Assembly (NCBI RefSeq): GCF_043555975.1
Contig: NZ_JBIGIA010000009.1
Coordinates: 176,370 to 240,369 of the forward strand
Direction of reading: 5' to 3'
Length of the DNA: 64,000 bases
From: Pelomonas nitida
Lineage (GTDB): Bacteria; Pseudomonadota; Gammaproteobacteria; Burkholderiales; Burkholderiaceae_C
Notes under the pieces: model-generated
Told to the model about the DNA's origin: nothing
The model's database searches: none
Seen by the model: the letters and a program-made list of their open reading frames with translations, nothing else
Shown: one piece after another, positions 40,800 through 49,611 of the stretch
How positions within the stretch are numbered: position 1 is the stretch's first letter
Layout of the letters: each line of letters starts with the position of its first letter
Position numbers and translations under genes: made by a program

Positions 40800-41755
40800 G
40801 AGCGGGTTCCCTCGCCCTTCTTCAGGCGCAGCAGCAGCAGCTTGGAGATGGACAGCACGACAAAGGTGATCAGGAAGAGGACCAGGCCGAGGTACAGCAG
40901 CGAGGCCTGGTGCAGGCCCTCGCCGGCTTCGGCGAATTCGTTGGCCAGCGTGGAAGTGATGCTGGCGGCGGCTTCAAAGACCGACAGCGACTTCAGCTGG
41001 GTCATGTTGCCGATGACAAAGGTGACAGCCATCGTCTCGCCCAGCGCCCGGCCCAGGCCGAGCATGATGCCGCCGATGACGCCGGTCTTGGTGTAGGGCA
41101 GCACGATGCGGGAGACGACCTCCCAGGTCGTCGCGCCCAGGCCGTAGGCAGACTCCTTCAGCATCGGCGGCGTGACCTCGAACACGTCGCGCATCACCGA
41201 GGCGATGAACGGAATGATCATGATCGCCAGGATGATGCCGGCCGACAGGATGCCGATGCCCACGGGCGCGCCGGACACCAGCGCACCCAGCACCGGCACG
41301 CCGCCCAGCAGCGACTGCAGCGGCTGCTGCACGAAGGTGGCCAGGATGGGGCCGAACACCAGCAAGCCCCACATGCCGTAGACGATGGACGGCACGGCCG
41401 CCAGCAACTCGATGGCGATGCCCAGCGGGCGCTTGAGCCAACTGGGCGAGAGTTCCGTCAGGAAGATGGCGATGCCGAAACTGACCGGCACGGCGATCAC
41501 CAGCGCGATGACAGACGTGACCAGCGTGCCGTAGATCATCACGAGGCCGCCGAACTTCTCCTGCACCGGGTCCCATTCCGCACTGGTCAGGAAGCCCAGG
41601 CCAAAGGCCTTGAGGGCGGGTGTCGCGCCGATGATGAGGGAGCCGATGATGCCCACCATCAACGCCAACGTCAGCCAGGCGGCGCCTTGCGACAGGCCGG
41701 CAAACAGGGCGTCAGCCCAGGGGGCGACGCGGCGACGTTGCGGTTGCGGTTTCAT
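40796..41755 (-). CDS. pstC: phosphate ABC transporter permease PstC
   Basis: The 319-residue permease starts MKPQPQRRRVAPWADALFAG and has about six hydrophobic segments with an EAA-like loop (SAYGLGATTWEVVSRIVLPY). I use the ATG at 41755, which gives the usual length. A TTG at 41824 in the same frame is preceded by a strong GGAGG, so a 342-residue form with a longer N-terminus is possible. It follows pstS after a gap that holds a stable hairpin. Confidence 0.95.
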   Translation of the reverse strand: MKPQPQRRRVAPWADALFAGLSQGAAWLTLALMVGIIGSLIIGATPALKAFGLGFLTSAEWDPVQEKFGGLVMIYGTLVTSVIALVIAVPVSFGIAIFLTELSPSWLKRPLGIAIELLAAVPSIVYGMWGLLVFGPILATFVQQPLQSLLGGVPVLGALVSGAPVGIGILSAGIILAIMIIPFIASVMRDVFEVTPPMLKESAYGLGATTWEVVSRIVLPYTKTGVIGGIMLGLGRALGETMAVTFVIGNMTQLKSLSVFEAAASITSTLANEFAEAGEGLHQASLLYLGLVLFLITFVVLSISKLLLLRLKKGEGTRS

Positions 41756-41870
41756 CGGGGACGTGTGCGTGCGAGGTTCGCTTCGATCAGCGCCTGCACG
41801 GTCGGCGGGAAGGATGGCGGCCAAGGAACCTCCGGAGATGGATTCAGAAGATGGGGGCTTCGATGTGGCA

Positions 41871-41892
41871 AGGCCCGACCGAGGTCGGGCCT
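41871..41892 (-). other. hairpin between pstS and pstC
   Basis: AGGCCCGAC and GTCGGGCCT form a 9-bp stem with a CTCG loop on the minus strand, 29 bases after the pstS stop. No U-tract follows. It probably stabilises the pstS 3' end or attenuates read-through, so that the binding protein is made in excess of the permeases. Confidence 0.55.
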
Positions 41893-41921
41893 GCCTTCAG
41901 GTCAGCAAGCGCCCCGTGGGA

Positions 41922-42962
41922 TCACTTGTAGGCGACCGGCTTGCCGGCACTGTCCTTGATCTGCTCGGCCCACTGCTTGCGCACCAGGTCCTTGACGCTG
42001 GCCGGCAGCGGCACGTAGTCCAGGTCATCAGCCAGCTTGTCGCCGTTGACATAAGCCCACTCGAAGAACTTCAGCGCGGCGCTGGCCTGCGCGGCCTTGT
42101 CCTGCGACTTGAACATCAGGATGTAAGTCGGGTTGGTCAGCGGCCAGGCGGTCTTGCCGGGTTGCTCGGTCGTGATCTGGTAGAAGGTCTTGTTCCAATC
42201 AGCACCGGCGGCCGCGGCCTTGAAGGCCTCGTCGCTCGGGCTAACCCACTGGCCGTCCTTGTTCTTCAGCTGGACGAAGGTCATCTTGTTCTGCTTCACA
42301 TAGGCGTACTCGACGTAGCCGATGGAGTTGGGCAGACGCTGCACGAAGGCGGCGACACCCTCGTTGCCCTTGCCGGCGGTGCCAGCCAGCCACTTGACCG
42401 TCGTGCCTTCGCCGACCTTGTCCTTCCACTCGGGGCTGACCTTGGACAGGTAGTTCGTGAAGATGAAGGTGGTGCCGGAACCGTCGGCACGGGCGACCGG
42501 CGCGATGGCCGCGTCAGGCAGCGTGACGCCGGGGTTCAGCGCGGTGATGGCCGCGTCGTTCCACTTCGTGACCTTGCCCAGGTAGATGTCTGCCAGCACG
42601 GCGCCGGTCAGCTTGAGCTGGCCTGCGGCAACGCCCTTGATGTTGACCACCGGCACCACGCCGCCGATGACCGTCGGGAACTGCACCAGACCGTCCTTGG
42701 CCAGGTCTTCGTCCTTCAGCGGCATGTCGGAAGCACCGAAGTCCACCGTCTTGGCCTTGATCTGGCGGATGCCGGCGCCGGAGCCGACCGACTGGTAGTT
42801 GATGCGGGCACCGGTCGCCTTGTTGTAGGCGTCGGCCCACTTCGCGTAGATCGGCGCGGGGAAAGTGGCACCGGCACCGGTGACGTCCTGGGCAAGCGCC
42901 ACTTGGGCACCGAACAAGCCCGCGACCACCACGAGCGACTTGCTGACCTGGACAAAGTTCAT
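41922..42962 (-). CDS. pstS: phosphate-binding periplasmic protein PstS
   Basis: A 346-residue binding protein with a signal peptide (MNFVQVSKSLVVVAGLFGAQ, cleavage after ALA). Motifs GAGATFPAPIYAKW, VGSGAGIRQI, DFGASDMPL and ARADGSGTTFIFTNYL form the phosphate site. It captures phosphate for PstCAB. GGAAGG precedes the ATG at 42962; an in-frame start at 42980 is less likely. A Pho box lies 56 bases upstream. Confidence 0.97.
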   Translation of the reverse strand: MNFVQVSKSLVVVAGLFGAQVALAQDVTGAGATFPAPIYAKWADAYNKATGARINYQSVGSGAGIRQIKAKTVDFGASDMPLKDEDLAKDGLVQFPTVIGGVVPVVNIKGVAAGQLKLTGAVLADIYLGKVTKWNDAAITALNPGVTLPDAAIAPVARADGSGTTFIFTNYLSKVSPEWKDKVGEGTTVKWLAGTAGKGNEGVAAFVQRLPNSIGYVEYAYVKQNKMTFVQLKNKDGQWVSPSDEAFKAAAAGADWNKTFYQITTEQPGKTAWPLTNPTYILMFKSQDKAAQASAALKFFEWAYVNGDKLADDLDYVPLPASVKDLVRKQWAEQIKDSAGKPVAYK

Positions 42963-43017
42963 CTGAAACACCTTCCGCAAAGCGGTTTTGACGATGCCTG
43001 CATCCTAGGGATCGAAT

Positions 43018-43035
43018 ATGACGATTCAGTGACGA
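43018..43035 (-). promoter_or_regulatory. Pho box upstream of pstS
   Basis: On the minus strand TCGTCAC-TGAA-TCGTCAT gives two direct 7-base repeats with 4-base spacing, matching the PhoB site (CTGTCAT-N4-CTGTCAT). TAGGAT at about 43002-43007 could be the -10 box, the normal arrangement in which the Pho box replaces the -35 element. Confidence 0.75.
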
Positions 43036-43103
43036 CGGGTTCACAAACTCGCCTCGCAAGGCCTTCCCTCAGAGGGAAAACGTCGTCCATTGCGATTGTG
43101 ACA

Positions 43104-43133
43104 ACGTCATTTGCCCAGTCATTCAATCGTCAT
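43104..43133 (+). promoter_or_regulatory. second Pho box, facing the fasciclin gene
   Basis: CAGTCAT (43116-43122), TCAA, TCGTCAT (43127-43133) form a Pho box on the plus strand, and ACGTCAT (43104-43110) lies one repeat further upstream. TAGAGT at 43144-43149 is a plausible -10 box about ten bases downstream. It is set to drive the gene starting at 43185. Confidence 0.65.
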
Positions 43134-43184
43134 GATCGACTTCTAGAGTGCGGCGCATCTATTGTCCAGCCCCATGGAGCTCGA

Positions 43185-43664
43185 ATGATCCGTTTCTCGC
43201 CCGCCCTCGCCCTGACGGCCGCCGCCTTCCTCACCGCCTGCGCCACAACGCCCGCACCGGCACCGCTGGCCGAGACATTGGCGCGGGACCCTCAGCTCAC
43301 GACCTTCAACCGGCTGGCGGCGGAATCCGGCCTGGCAGAGGAACTGCGCGCCGCCGGGCCGCTGACCATCTTCGTGCCCAGCGATGACGCCTTCAAGGCC
43401 GTTCCGAGCAAGACGATGGAGGCGCTGGCAGCCGACCCGGCGCAACTGAAGGCCGTGCTGGGCTACCACGTCATCGATGGCCGCGTGATTGCCGCCGACG
43501 TGAAGCCCGGCGCCACGAAGACCCACCAGGGCGCCAGCCTGGCGCTAGCCAAGGCGGGCAGCTTCGTCACGGTGGACGACGCCGTCGTGCAGCGCGCCGA
43601 CATCGAGGCGAGCAACGGCGTTGCGCACGTGGTCGACCGCGTGCTGATGCCGCCCAAGAAGTAA
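43185..43664 (+). CDS. fasciclin-domain lipoprotein
   Basis: A 159-residue protein with a lipoprotein signal peptide ending LTAC (Cys19) and one fasciclin domain (about 28-157): LTTFNRLAAESGLAEELRAA, GPLTIFVPSDDAFKAVP, LGYHVIDGRV, and C-terminal NGVAHVVDRVLMPP. Such domains mediate adhesion or bind ligands at the envelope; the role in bacteria is mostly unknown. GGAG precedes the ATG. It is divergent from pstS with a Pho box of its own, which suggests expression in phosphate starvation. Confidence 0.85.
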   Translation: MIRFSPALALTAAAFLTACATTPAPAPLAETLARDPQLTTFNRLAAESGLAEELRAAGPLTIFVPSDDAFKAVPSKTMEALAADPAQLKAVLGYHVIDGRVIAADVKPGATKTHQGASLALAKAGSFVTVDDAVVQRADIEASNGVAHVVDRVLMPPKK

Positions 43665-43680
43665 TTCGCCACATCACCAA

Positions 43681-43714
43681 CGACAAGGGCCGCTGATTGC
43701 AGCGGCCCTTGTCG
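43681..43714. terminator. bidirectional terminator between the fasciclin gene and glmM
   Basis: CGACAAGGGCCGCTG and CAGCGGCCCTTGTCG form a perfect 15-bp stem with loop ATTG between two convergent genes. Both sides have few Ts directly after the stem (GTTGTCA on the plus strand, TTGGTGATG on the minus strand), so efficiency is uncertain, but the position fits a shared terminator. Confidence 0.7.
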
Positions 43715-43749
43715 TTGTCACGGTTGCCGCCAGGCTGCGGCGGCGGACT

Positions 43750-45081
43750 TCAGTCCGCCAGCGCGTCCACCAGGCGCTGGGCACAGCGCTGCGCCAGGCC
43801 AGCATCCGAGGCCTCGACCATGACGCGCAGCAGCGGCTCCGTGCCTGATGCACGGATCAGCACACGGCCCTTGCCGGCCAGTTCCGCCGTGACGGCGGCC
43901 TGCACCTCGGCCAGGCGGCGGCTGCTTTTCCAGTCCTGCCCCGGCTGCAGACGCACATTGATCAGCGTCTGCGGGAACAGCGTCACGCCGGCGAGCTGCT
44001 GGGCGAGGCTGCGGCCACTGCGGCACACGGCCTGCAGCACGAGCAGCGCACTGACGATGCCGTCACCCGTCGTGTGCTTGTCCAGCGCCAACAGGTGGCC
44101 CGAGCCCTCGCCGCCCAGCTGCCAGCCGCGCGCGGCCAGCTCTTCCAGCACATAGCGGTCACCCACCTTGGCGCGCACGAACTCGACATCACGCGAGCGC
44201 AGCGCCAGCTCGACCGCCATGTTGGTCATCAGCGTGCCCACGGCGCCGGGCACGCGCTGCCCCTGGTCCAGCCGATCGGCCACCATGGCGAACAGCAGTT
44301 CATCGCCGTTGTAGAGACGGCCCTGGTCGTCGACCAATTGCAGGCGGTCGGCATCGCCATCCAACGCCACGCCATAGTGAGCCCCATGCGCCTTGACGGC
44401 CTCGACCAGCGCCCCCGGCGCGGTGGCACCAAAGCCGGCATTGATGTTGAAGCCATCGGGCTTGCAGCCGATGGAGATGACCTCGGCGCCGAGCTCGTGG
44501 AAAACGTCAGGGGCCACGTGATAGGCCGCCCCGTTGGCCGCGTCGACGACGATCTTCAAGCCCTTCAGCGTCAGGTCGGAGCCGAAGCTGGCCTTGCAGA
44601 ACTCGATGTAGCGGCCACGCGCGTCTTCCAGCCGCTTGGCACGGCCGAGGCTGGCCGAATCCACCCACTGCGGCTCTTCGTCCAGCGCCGCCTCGACGGC
44701 CAGCTCCCAGGCGTCCGGCAGCTTCTCGCCCTTGGCGGAGAAGAACTTGATGCCGTTGTCCTCAAACGGGTTGTGCGAGGCGCTGATGACGACGCCCAGA
44801 TCCTGGCGCAGCGCGCGCGTCAGATAGGCCACGCCGGGCGTGGGCAGCGGGCCGGTCAGCAGCACGTTGACGCCGGCCGACGCGAAGCCGGCCTCCAGCG
44901 CCGACTCGATCATGTAGCCGGAGATGCGCGTGTCCTTGCCGATCAACACGGTGGGGCGCTGGCTGGTCTTGCGCAGCACGCGACCAACAGCGTGACCCAG
45001 GCGCAGCATGAAGTCCGGCGTGATCGGCGCCTGTCCGACGGTGCCTCGAATGCCGTCGGTTCCAAAATACTTGCGGCTCAT
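43750..45081 (-). CDS. glmM: phosphoglucosamine mutase GlmM
   Basis: A 443-residue enzyme converting glucosamine-6-phosphate to glucosamine-1-phosphate for peptidoglycan and LPS precursors. The start KYFGTDGIRG, catalytic serine loop VVISASHNPFEDNGIKFF, metal loop ALDGDADRLQLVD, sugar loop GGEGSGHLL and phosphate loop IRASGTEPLLRVMVE are all present. I use the ATG at 45081 since the frame upstream shows no family similarity. It follows folP by 13 bp. Confidence 0.98.
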   Translation of the reverse strand: MSRKYFGTDGIRGTVGQAPITPDFMLRLGHAVGRVLRKTSQRPTVLIGKDTRISGYMIESALEAGFASAGVNVLLTGPLPTPGVAYLTRALRQDLGVVISASHNPFEDNGIKFFSAKGEKLPDAWELAVEAALDEEPQWVDSASLGRAKRLEDARGRYIEFCKASFGSDLTLKGLKIVVDAANGAAYHVAPDVFHELGAEVISIGCKPDGFNINAGFGATAPGALVEAVKAHGAHYGVALDGDADRLQLVDDQGRLYNGDELLFAMVADRLDQGQRVPGAVGTLMTNMAVELALRSRDVEFVRAKVGDRYVLEELAARGWQLGGEGSGHLLALDKHTTGDGIVSALLVLQAVCRSGRSLAQQLAGVTLFPQTLINVRLQPGQDWKSSRRLAEVQAAVTAELAGKGRVLIRASGTEPLLRVMVEASDAGLAQRCAQRLVDALAD

Positions 45082-45094
45082 CGCGAGCGTCCTC

Positions 45095-45937
45095 TTATGC
45101 AATGGCTGGCATTGTCGCCGCGTCGACCGCCGCCCAGACCTTGACCGCGTCCACGGTCGCCGCCACATCGTGCACTCTCACGATGCTGGCCCCCGCCGCG
45201 ATGGATCGCAGCGCGGCGGCCAGGCTGGCAGGCAGGCGCTGATCCACCGGCCTGCCCGTGATGTCACCCAGCGTGCGCTTGCGCGACCAGCCCGCGAGCA
45301 GCGGATAACCCAGCTCGGCCAGCCGGCGCTGCCCCGCCAGCAACTGCAGGTTGTGCGCGCCCGTCTTGGCAAAACCGTAGCCCGGGTCCAGCACGATGCG
45401 CTCCGCCGCCAGGCCACTGGCCCGTGTCGCCTGGGCGCGCTGCGCGAGAAACGCGGCCACCTCGGCCACCACGTCACCGTAGTGCGCCAGCTCCGCCATC
45501 GACGCCGGCTCGCCACGCATGTGCATGAGGCAGACACCGGCCTCGCTGTCCGCCACGGCAGCCAGCGCACCGGGCAGCTGCAAGGCCTGGATGTCATTGA
45601 TGATGTCCACGCCGGCATCCAGCGCGCGCCGCATCACGTCGGGCTTGTAGGTGTCGACGGATACGGGCACGCCCAGCGTCACGGCGGCTGCGAGCACGGG
45701 CTCAATGCGCGCCCACTCGCTGTCGGCATCGACACGCGGCGCGCCGGGGCGAGTCGACTCGCCGCCGATGTCCAGGATGTCGACCCCTTCTGCCACCAGG
45801 CGCTCGCAGTGGGCAATCGCGGCGCGGGCCTCATCGTGGCGCCCGCCATCGGAGAACGAATCGGGCGTCGCGTTGACGATGCCCATCACCCGGGGCCGGC
45901 TGAGGTCGATACGAAAGCGGCGGGTCTGCCAGTGCAT
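45095..45937 (-). CDS. folP: dihydropteroate synthase FolP
   Basis: A 280-residue TIM-barrel enzyme joining p-aminobenzoate to the pterin pyrophosphate in folate synthesis; it is the sulphonamide target. Motifs GIVNATPDSFSDGG, DIGGESTRPGAP, INDIQAL, CLMHMRGEP, DPGYGFAKTGAHN and SRKRTLGDI match the family. It lies between the ftsH terminator and glmM, the order seen in E. coli as well. Confidence 0.97.
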   Translation of the reverse strand: MHWQTRRFRIDLSRPRVMGIVNATPDSFSDGGRHDEARAAIAHCERLVAEGVDILDIGGESTRPGAPRVDADSEWARIEPVLAAAVTLGVPVSVDTYKPDVMRRALDAGVDIINDIQALQLPGALAAVADSEAGVCLMHMRGEPASMAELAHYGDVVAEVAAFLAQRAQATRASGLAAERIVLDPGYGFAKTGAHNLQLLAGQRRLAELGYPLLAGWSRKRTLGDITGRPVDQRLPASLAAALRSIAAGASIVRVHDVAATVDAVKVWAAVDAATMPAIA

Positions 45938-45952
45938 GGGTCGGCTGGAATG

Positions 45953-45982
45953 AAAAACGGGCCCGGTGAAAGCCGGGCCCGT
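45953..45982 (-). terminator. intrinsic terminator after ftsH
   Basis: On the minus strand ACGGGCCCGG pairs with CCGGGCCCGT (10 bp, loop CTTTCA) and is followed by TTTTC. It lies 15 bases after the ftsH stop, so folP either needs its own promoter or is reached by read-through. Confidence 0.8.
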
Positions 45983-45996
45983 CGTGTGAAGAGAAA

Positions 45997-47895
45997 TCAG
46001 GCCGCTGCCGGGGCGCCGTCGGTGCTGACGGGCGGCGTGCCGCTGGGGCCGCTGCTGGCGGTCGGCGTACCGCCACCGGGTTCGCGCGGCGGGCGGCCGG
46101 CCATGATGTCCATGATCTGGTCGCGATCAATGGTTTCCCATTTCATCAGCGCTGCCGTCATCACTTCCACCTTGTCGCGGTTGTCCTCCAGGATCTTCTG
46201 CGCGACCGCGTACTGTTCGTCCAGGATGCGGCGCATCTCGGAATCGACCTTCTGCTGCGTGTTCTCGCTGATGTTGGCCGTCTTGGTCATGCTGCGGCCG
46301 AGGAAGACCTCGCCCTCGTTCTCGGCATAGACCATCGGGCCGAGCAACTCGCTCATGCCGTAGCGCGTGACCATGTCGCGGGCGATGCGCGTCGCGCGTT
46401 CATAGTCGTTGGACGCGCCGGTGGAGATGTCCTTGACGAACAGATCCTCGGCGATACGGCCGCCGAACAGGATGCTGATCTCGTTGAGCATCTGCTTGAA
46501 GTACTTGCTGTACTGGTCGCGCTCGGGCAGTTGCCAGGTCACACCCAACGCACGGCCGCGCGGCATGATGGTCACCTTGTGGACGGGGTCGGTCCCCTCC
46601 AGCATCTCCGCGACGATGGCGTGCCCGGACTCGTGGTAGGCCGTGGCCCGCTTCTCGTCCTCGGACATGACCATGCTCTTGCGCTCGGGGCCCATGTAGA
46701 GCTTGTCCTTGGCGCGCTCGAAGTCGATCATTTCCACGAGGCGACCATTGCGGCGAGCCGCGAACAGCGCCGCCTCGTTGACGAGGTTGGCCAGGTCGGC
46801 ACCGCTCATGCCAGGCGTGCCGCGCGCCAGGATGGACGCGTTGACGTCCTGCCCGATGGGCACCTTGCGCATGTGCACGTTCAGGATCTGCTCGCGGCCG
46901 CGGATGTCCGGCAGCGTCACGTAGACCTGGCGGTCGAAGCGACCGGGGCGCAGCAGCGCTGGGTCCAGGATGTCCGGGCGATTGGTGGCCGCGATGACGA
47001 TGACGCCGAGATTGGTCTCGAAGCCGTCCATCTCGACCAGCATCTGGTTCAGCGTCTGCTCGCGCTCGTCGTTGCCACCGCCCAGGCCGGCACCGCGATG
47101 GCGGCCAACGGCGTCGATTTCATCGATGAAGATGATGCAGGGCGCACTCTTCTTGGCCTGCTCGAACATGTCGCGCACGCGGGCCGCGCCCACGCCGACG
47201 AACATCTCGACGAAGTCGGAGCCCGAGATCGTGAAGAACGGCACCTTGGCCTCGCCGGCGATGGACTTGGCCAGCAGCGTCTTGCCGGTACCCGGAGGGC
47301 CGACCATCAGCACGCCACGGGGAATGCGGCCGCCGAGCTTCTGGAACTTCTGCGGGTCCTTCAGGAAGTCGACCAGCTCCTTCACCTCTTCCTTGGCCTC
47401 GTCGCAACCGGCGACATCGGCAAAGGTGATGGAGTTGTTGGCTTCGTCCAGCATGCGGGCCTTGGACTTGCCAAAGGAGAACGCGCCCCCCTTGCCGCCG
47501 CCCTGCATCTGGCGCATGAAGTACACCCACACGCCGATCAGCAGCAGCATGGGCGCCCAGTTGATCAGCATGCTGACGAGGAAGCCCTGCTCTTCGCGCG
47601 GCTTGACGTCGAAGCGCACGCCGTTCTTGATCAGGTCGCCAACCAGGCCCTGATCCTTGGCCGTGGCCAGCGTGCGCAGCTTGTTGCCGTCGGTATCTTC
47701 TGCGGTGACATCACCGGCAAAACCGTCCGGCAGCGTGACCGACCGGATACGGCGCGCCTGGACGAGGTCCAGGAATTCGGAATACGTCACCTGCTTGCCG
47801 GGTGCCGTCGCGCCGCCAAACTGCTTGACGACCGTGAACAGCACGAGGGCGATCACGATCCAGACGGCGAACTTAGAAAACCACTGATTGTTCAC
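45997..47895 (-). CDS. ftsH: ATP-dependent zinc metalloprotease FtsH
   Basis: A 632-residue membrane AAA protease. Two membrane segments lie at about 8-24 and 108-127. Walker A is GPPGTGKTLLAKS near residue 200, Walker B is APCIIFIDEIDAV, the second region of homology is NRPDILDPALLRPGRFD, and the zinc site is HESGH in TAYHESGHAIV. It degrades membrane proteins and regulators. The C-terminal 30 residues are Pro/Gly/Ser-rich. It lies downstream of rlmE, as in E. coli. Confidence 0.98.
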   Translation of the reverse strand: MNNQWFSKFAVWIVIALVLFTVVKQFGGATAPGKQVTYSEFLDLVQARRIRSVTLPDGFAGDVTAEDTDGNKLRTLATAKDQGLVGDLIKNGVRFDVKPREEQGFLVSMLINWAPMLLLIGVWVYFMRQMQGGGKGGAFSFGKSKARMLDEANNSITFADVAGCDEAKEEVKELVDFLKDPQKFQKLGGRIPRGVLMVGPPGTGKTLLAKSIAGEAKVPFFTISGSDFVEMFVGVGAARVRDMFEQAKKSAPCIIFIDEIDAVGRHRGAGLGGGNDEREQTLNQMLVEMDGFETNLGVIVIAATNRPDILDPALLRPGRFDRQVYVTLPDIRGREQILNVHMRKVPIGQDVNASILARGTPGMSGADLANLVNEAALFAARRNGRLVEMIDFERAKDKLYMGPERKSMVMSEDEKRATAYHESGHAIVAEMLEGTDPVHKVTIMPRGRALGVTWQLPERDQYSKYFKQMLNEISILFGGRIAEDLFVKDISTGASNDYERATRIARDMVTRYGMSELLGPMVYAENEGEVFLGRSMTKTANISENTQQKVDSEMRRILDEQYAVAQKILEDNRDKVEVMTAALMKWETIDRDQIMDIMAGRPPREPGGGTPTASSGPSGTPPVSTDGAPAAA

Positions 47896-47981
47896 TGCGA
47901 CTCCTTGGCCCTGATTGGCCCAGCGCGGGTTTCAGGACTGTGGGGGCGATTTTAGGTGAGGCAAGAGGGCTGACCCTCTAA

Positions 47982-48656
47982 TTAGCGGTTTTTCAAACCG
48001 ATGCCGACCAAGAATGTCTCGGAAGACCGCTCGCGCGAGGCCTTGGGCTTCACGACCTTGACGGTCTTGAACTGGGCGCGGAACAGCAGCACCAGCTCGT
48101 TGTAGCCACTGCCGTGGAAGACCTTGGCCACCAACGCGCCCTCGGGCTTCAGGTGTTTGCCGGCGAAATCCACGGCCAGCTCGATCAGATTGGAGATGCG
48201 GGCGCCATCCGTCGCCGCAATGCCCGACAGGTTGGGCGCCATGTCCGACACCACGACATCCACGGGTTTGCCGGCCAGTGCCGCCTCCAACTGCGCCAGC
48301 ACCGCATCCTCCTGGAAGTCGCCCTGGATGAACTGCACGCCTTCGATGGGCTCGAAATCGAGCAGATCGAGCGCAATGATGGTGCCGTTGAGCTGCCCCA
48401 CGGCCGCCCCGCCCTGCCCCGCCTCCTTGGGCGCGAACTTGCGACGCAGGTACTGGCTCCAGGCGCCCGGCGTGGCCCCCAGATCGACGACCACCTGCCC
48501 GGGACGAATGAGCTTGAGCTCCTCGTCGATCTCCTTGAGCTTGTAGGCCGCGCGCGAACGGTAGCCGTCCTTCTGCGCCTGCTGCACATAGGGGTCGCTG
48601 ACGTGATTGTTCAGCCACGCCTTGTTGAGCTTTTTGCTCTTGGTTTGAGTTTTCAT
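47982..48656 (-). CDS. rlmE: 23S rRNA 2'-O-methyltransferase RlmE
   Basis: A 224-residue enzyme that methylates U2552 of 23S rRNA. It has the SAM motif VVVDLGATPGAWSQYL and the catalytic K-D-K-E set: Lys in SRAAYKLKEID, Asp in VVSDMAPN, Lys in LVAKVFHGSGY, and Glu in SRERSSETF. A short insert (KEAGQGGAAVGQL) follows the first helix. It is divergent from yhbY with only 20 bp between the start codons. Confidence 0.97.
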   Translation of the reverse strand: MKTQTKSKKLNKAWLNNHVSDPYVQQAQKDGYRSRAAYKLKEIDEELKLIRPGQVVVDLGATPGAWSQYLRRKFAPKEAGQGGAAVGQLNGTIIALDLLDFEPIEGVQFIQGDFQEDAVLAQLEAALAGKPVDVVVSDMAPNLSGIAATDGARISNLIELAVDFAGKHLKPEGALVAKVFHGSGYNELVLLFRAQFKTVKVVKPKASRERSSETFLVGIGLKNR

Positions 48657-48676
48657 CGAGAAACGATAATAGGCGG

Positions 48677-49150
48677 ATGCCTCAAATCAATCTGACCCCC
48701 GCCCAGCGCAAGGACAAGCGCGCCGACGCCCATCATCTCGACCCGGTCGTGATGATCGGCGGCGACGGCCTCACCCCTGCCGTCGTGAAGGAAACCGACG
48801 CCGCGTTGAAGGCCCATGGCCTGATCAAGGTGCGGGTCCTGGGTGACGACCGCACGGCTCGCGAGGCCATGTTCGCGCAGCTCTGCGACGAGCTGAATGC
48901 CGCACCCATCCAGCACATCGGGAAGCTGCTGGTGCTCTGGCGCCCGATCCCGGAGAAGGCGGCGCCCGAGCGCGCCGATGCCAAGCCGGGCCCGCGCGTC
49001 GTCAAGATCGTCAAGTTCTCCAAGAGCGGTAACGGCCGACCGCAGGTCAGCAAGCTGAAGGTGCTGGGCAACGAACGCGTCGCCCAGGGCGGCGAGATCA
49101 AGCGCGCCAAGCGGCGCATGACCAGCGTCAAGAAGAACGTCGCTGACTGA
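48677..49150 (+). CDS. yhbY: YhbY-type RNA-binding protein
   Basis: The 157-residue protein has an N-terminal CRM domain (about 1-97): LTPAQRKDKRADAHHLDPVV, then MIGGDGLTPAVVKE and VLWRPIPE. The basic tail of about 50 residues (KRAKRRMTSVKKN) is longer than in E. coli YhbY and typical of betaproteobacteria. It binds pre-50S particles. Only six bases (AGGCGG) separate a GATAAT box from the ATG, so the transcript leader would be very short. The end overlaps the convergent DUF4149 gene by 23 bp. Confidence 0.9.
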   Translation: MPQINLTPAQRKDKRADAHHLDPVVMIGGDGLTPAVVKETDAALKAHGLIKVRVLGDDRTAREAMFAQLCDELNAAPIQHIGKLLVLWRPIPEKAAPERADAKPGPRVVKIVKFSKSGNGRPQVSKLKVLGNERVAQGGEIKRAKRRMTSVKKNVAD

Positions 49151-49571
49151 TCCACGCGAGGGCCAGCACGGCGAGGCCCTTGACCGCGAAGAAGGCGAGC
49201 GACGCACCGTGAAGCGCGCCGAAGGAAGCCACGCCGACGCCGGCCTTGGCTTCCGCCATCAGCGGCTGCAGGCCGTAGTAGCCGGCGATCGTGCAGAACA
49301 AGGCGACAGCGGGCAGCAGCAGCTTCGCCGAGAACACGTTCCCCGCCGCGCCGGCCTCCATCGCGTCACGCGCGACGCGTCGCTCCAGCAGCATCAGGAT
49401 CAGCCCCGCCGCGAGGCTGATCTGCGCGTCGACTGCAAACAGCCGCGCCACGAACAAGCCCGCACTGGCGCGCTCCAGCACCGCGAATGCACTGGGCGCG
49501 GCCGCGAACGCCACACACAGCAAAAAGCCACCCCAGAGGGCGGCCAACAGGGCTTGCAATCTCACAAACAT
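49128..49571 (-). CDS. DUF4149 membrane protein
   Basis: A 147-residue protein with four membrane segments (about 3-24, 44-62, 82-103 and 120-142), beginning MFVRLQALLAALWGGFLL, as in the DUF4149 family of betaproteobacterial inner-membrane proteins of unknown function. The ATG at 49571 is preferred over an upstream TTG. It regularly lies between greA and yhbY in Burkholderiales. Confidence 0.8.
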   Translation of the reverse strand: MFVRLQALLAALWGGFLLCVAFAAAPSAFAVLERASAGLFVARLFAVDAQISLAAGLILMLLERRVARDAMEAGAAGNVFSAKLLLPAVALFCTIAGYYGLQPLMAEAKAGVGVASFGALHGASLAFFAVKGLAVLALAWISQRRSS

Positions 49572-49611
49572 CGGCGACAAGCGTAGAGCCTTACCAGGTG
49601 GCTGCCGCGGA

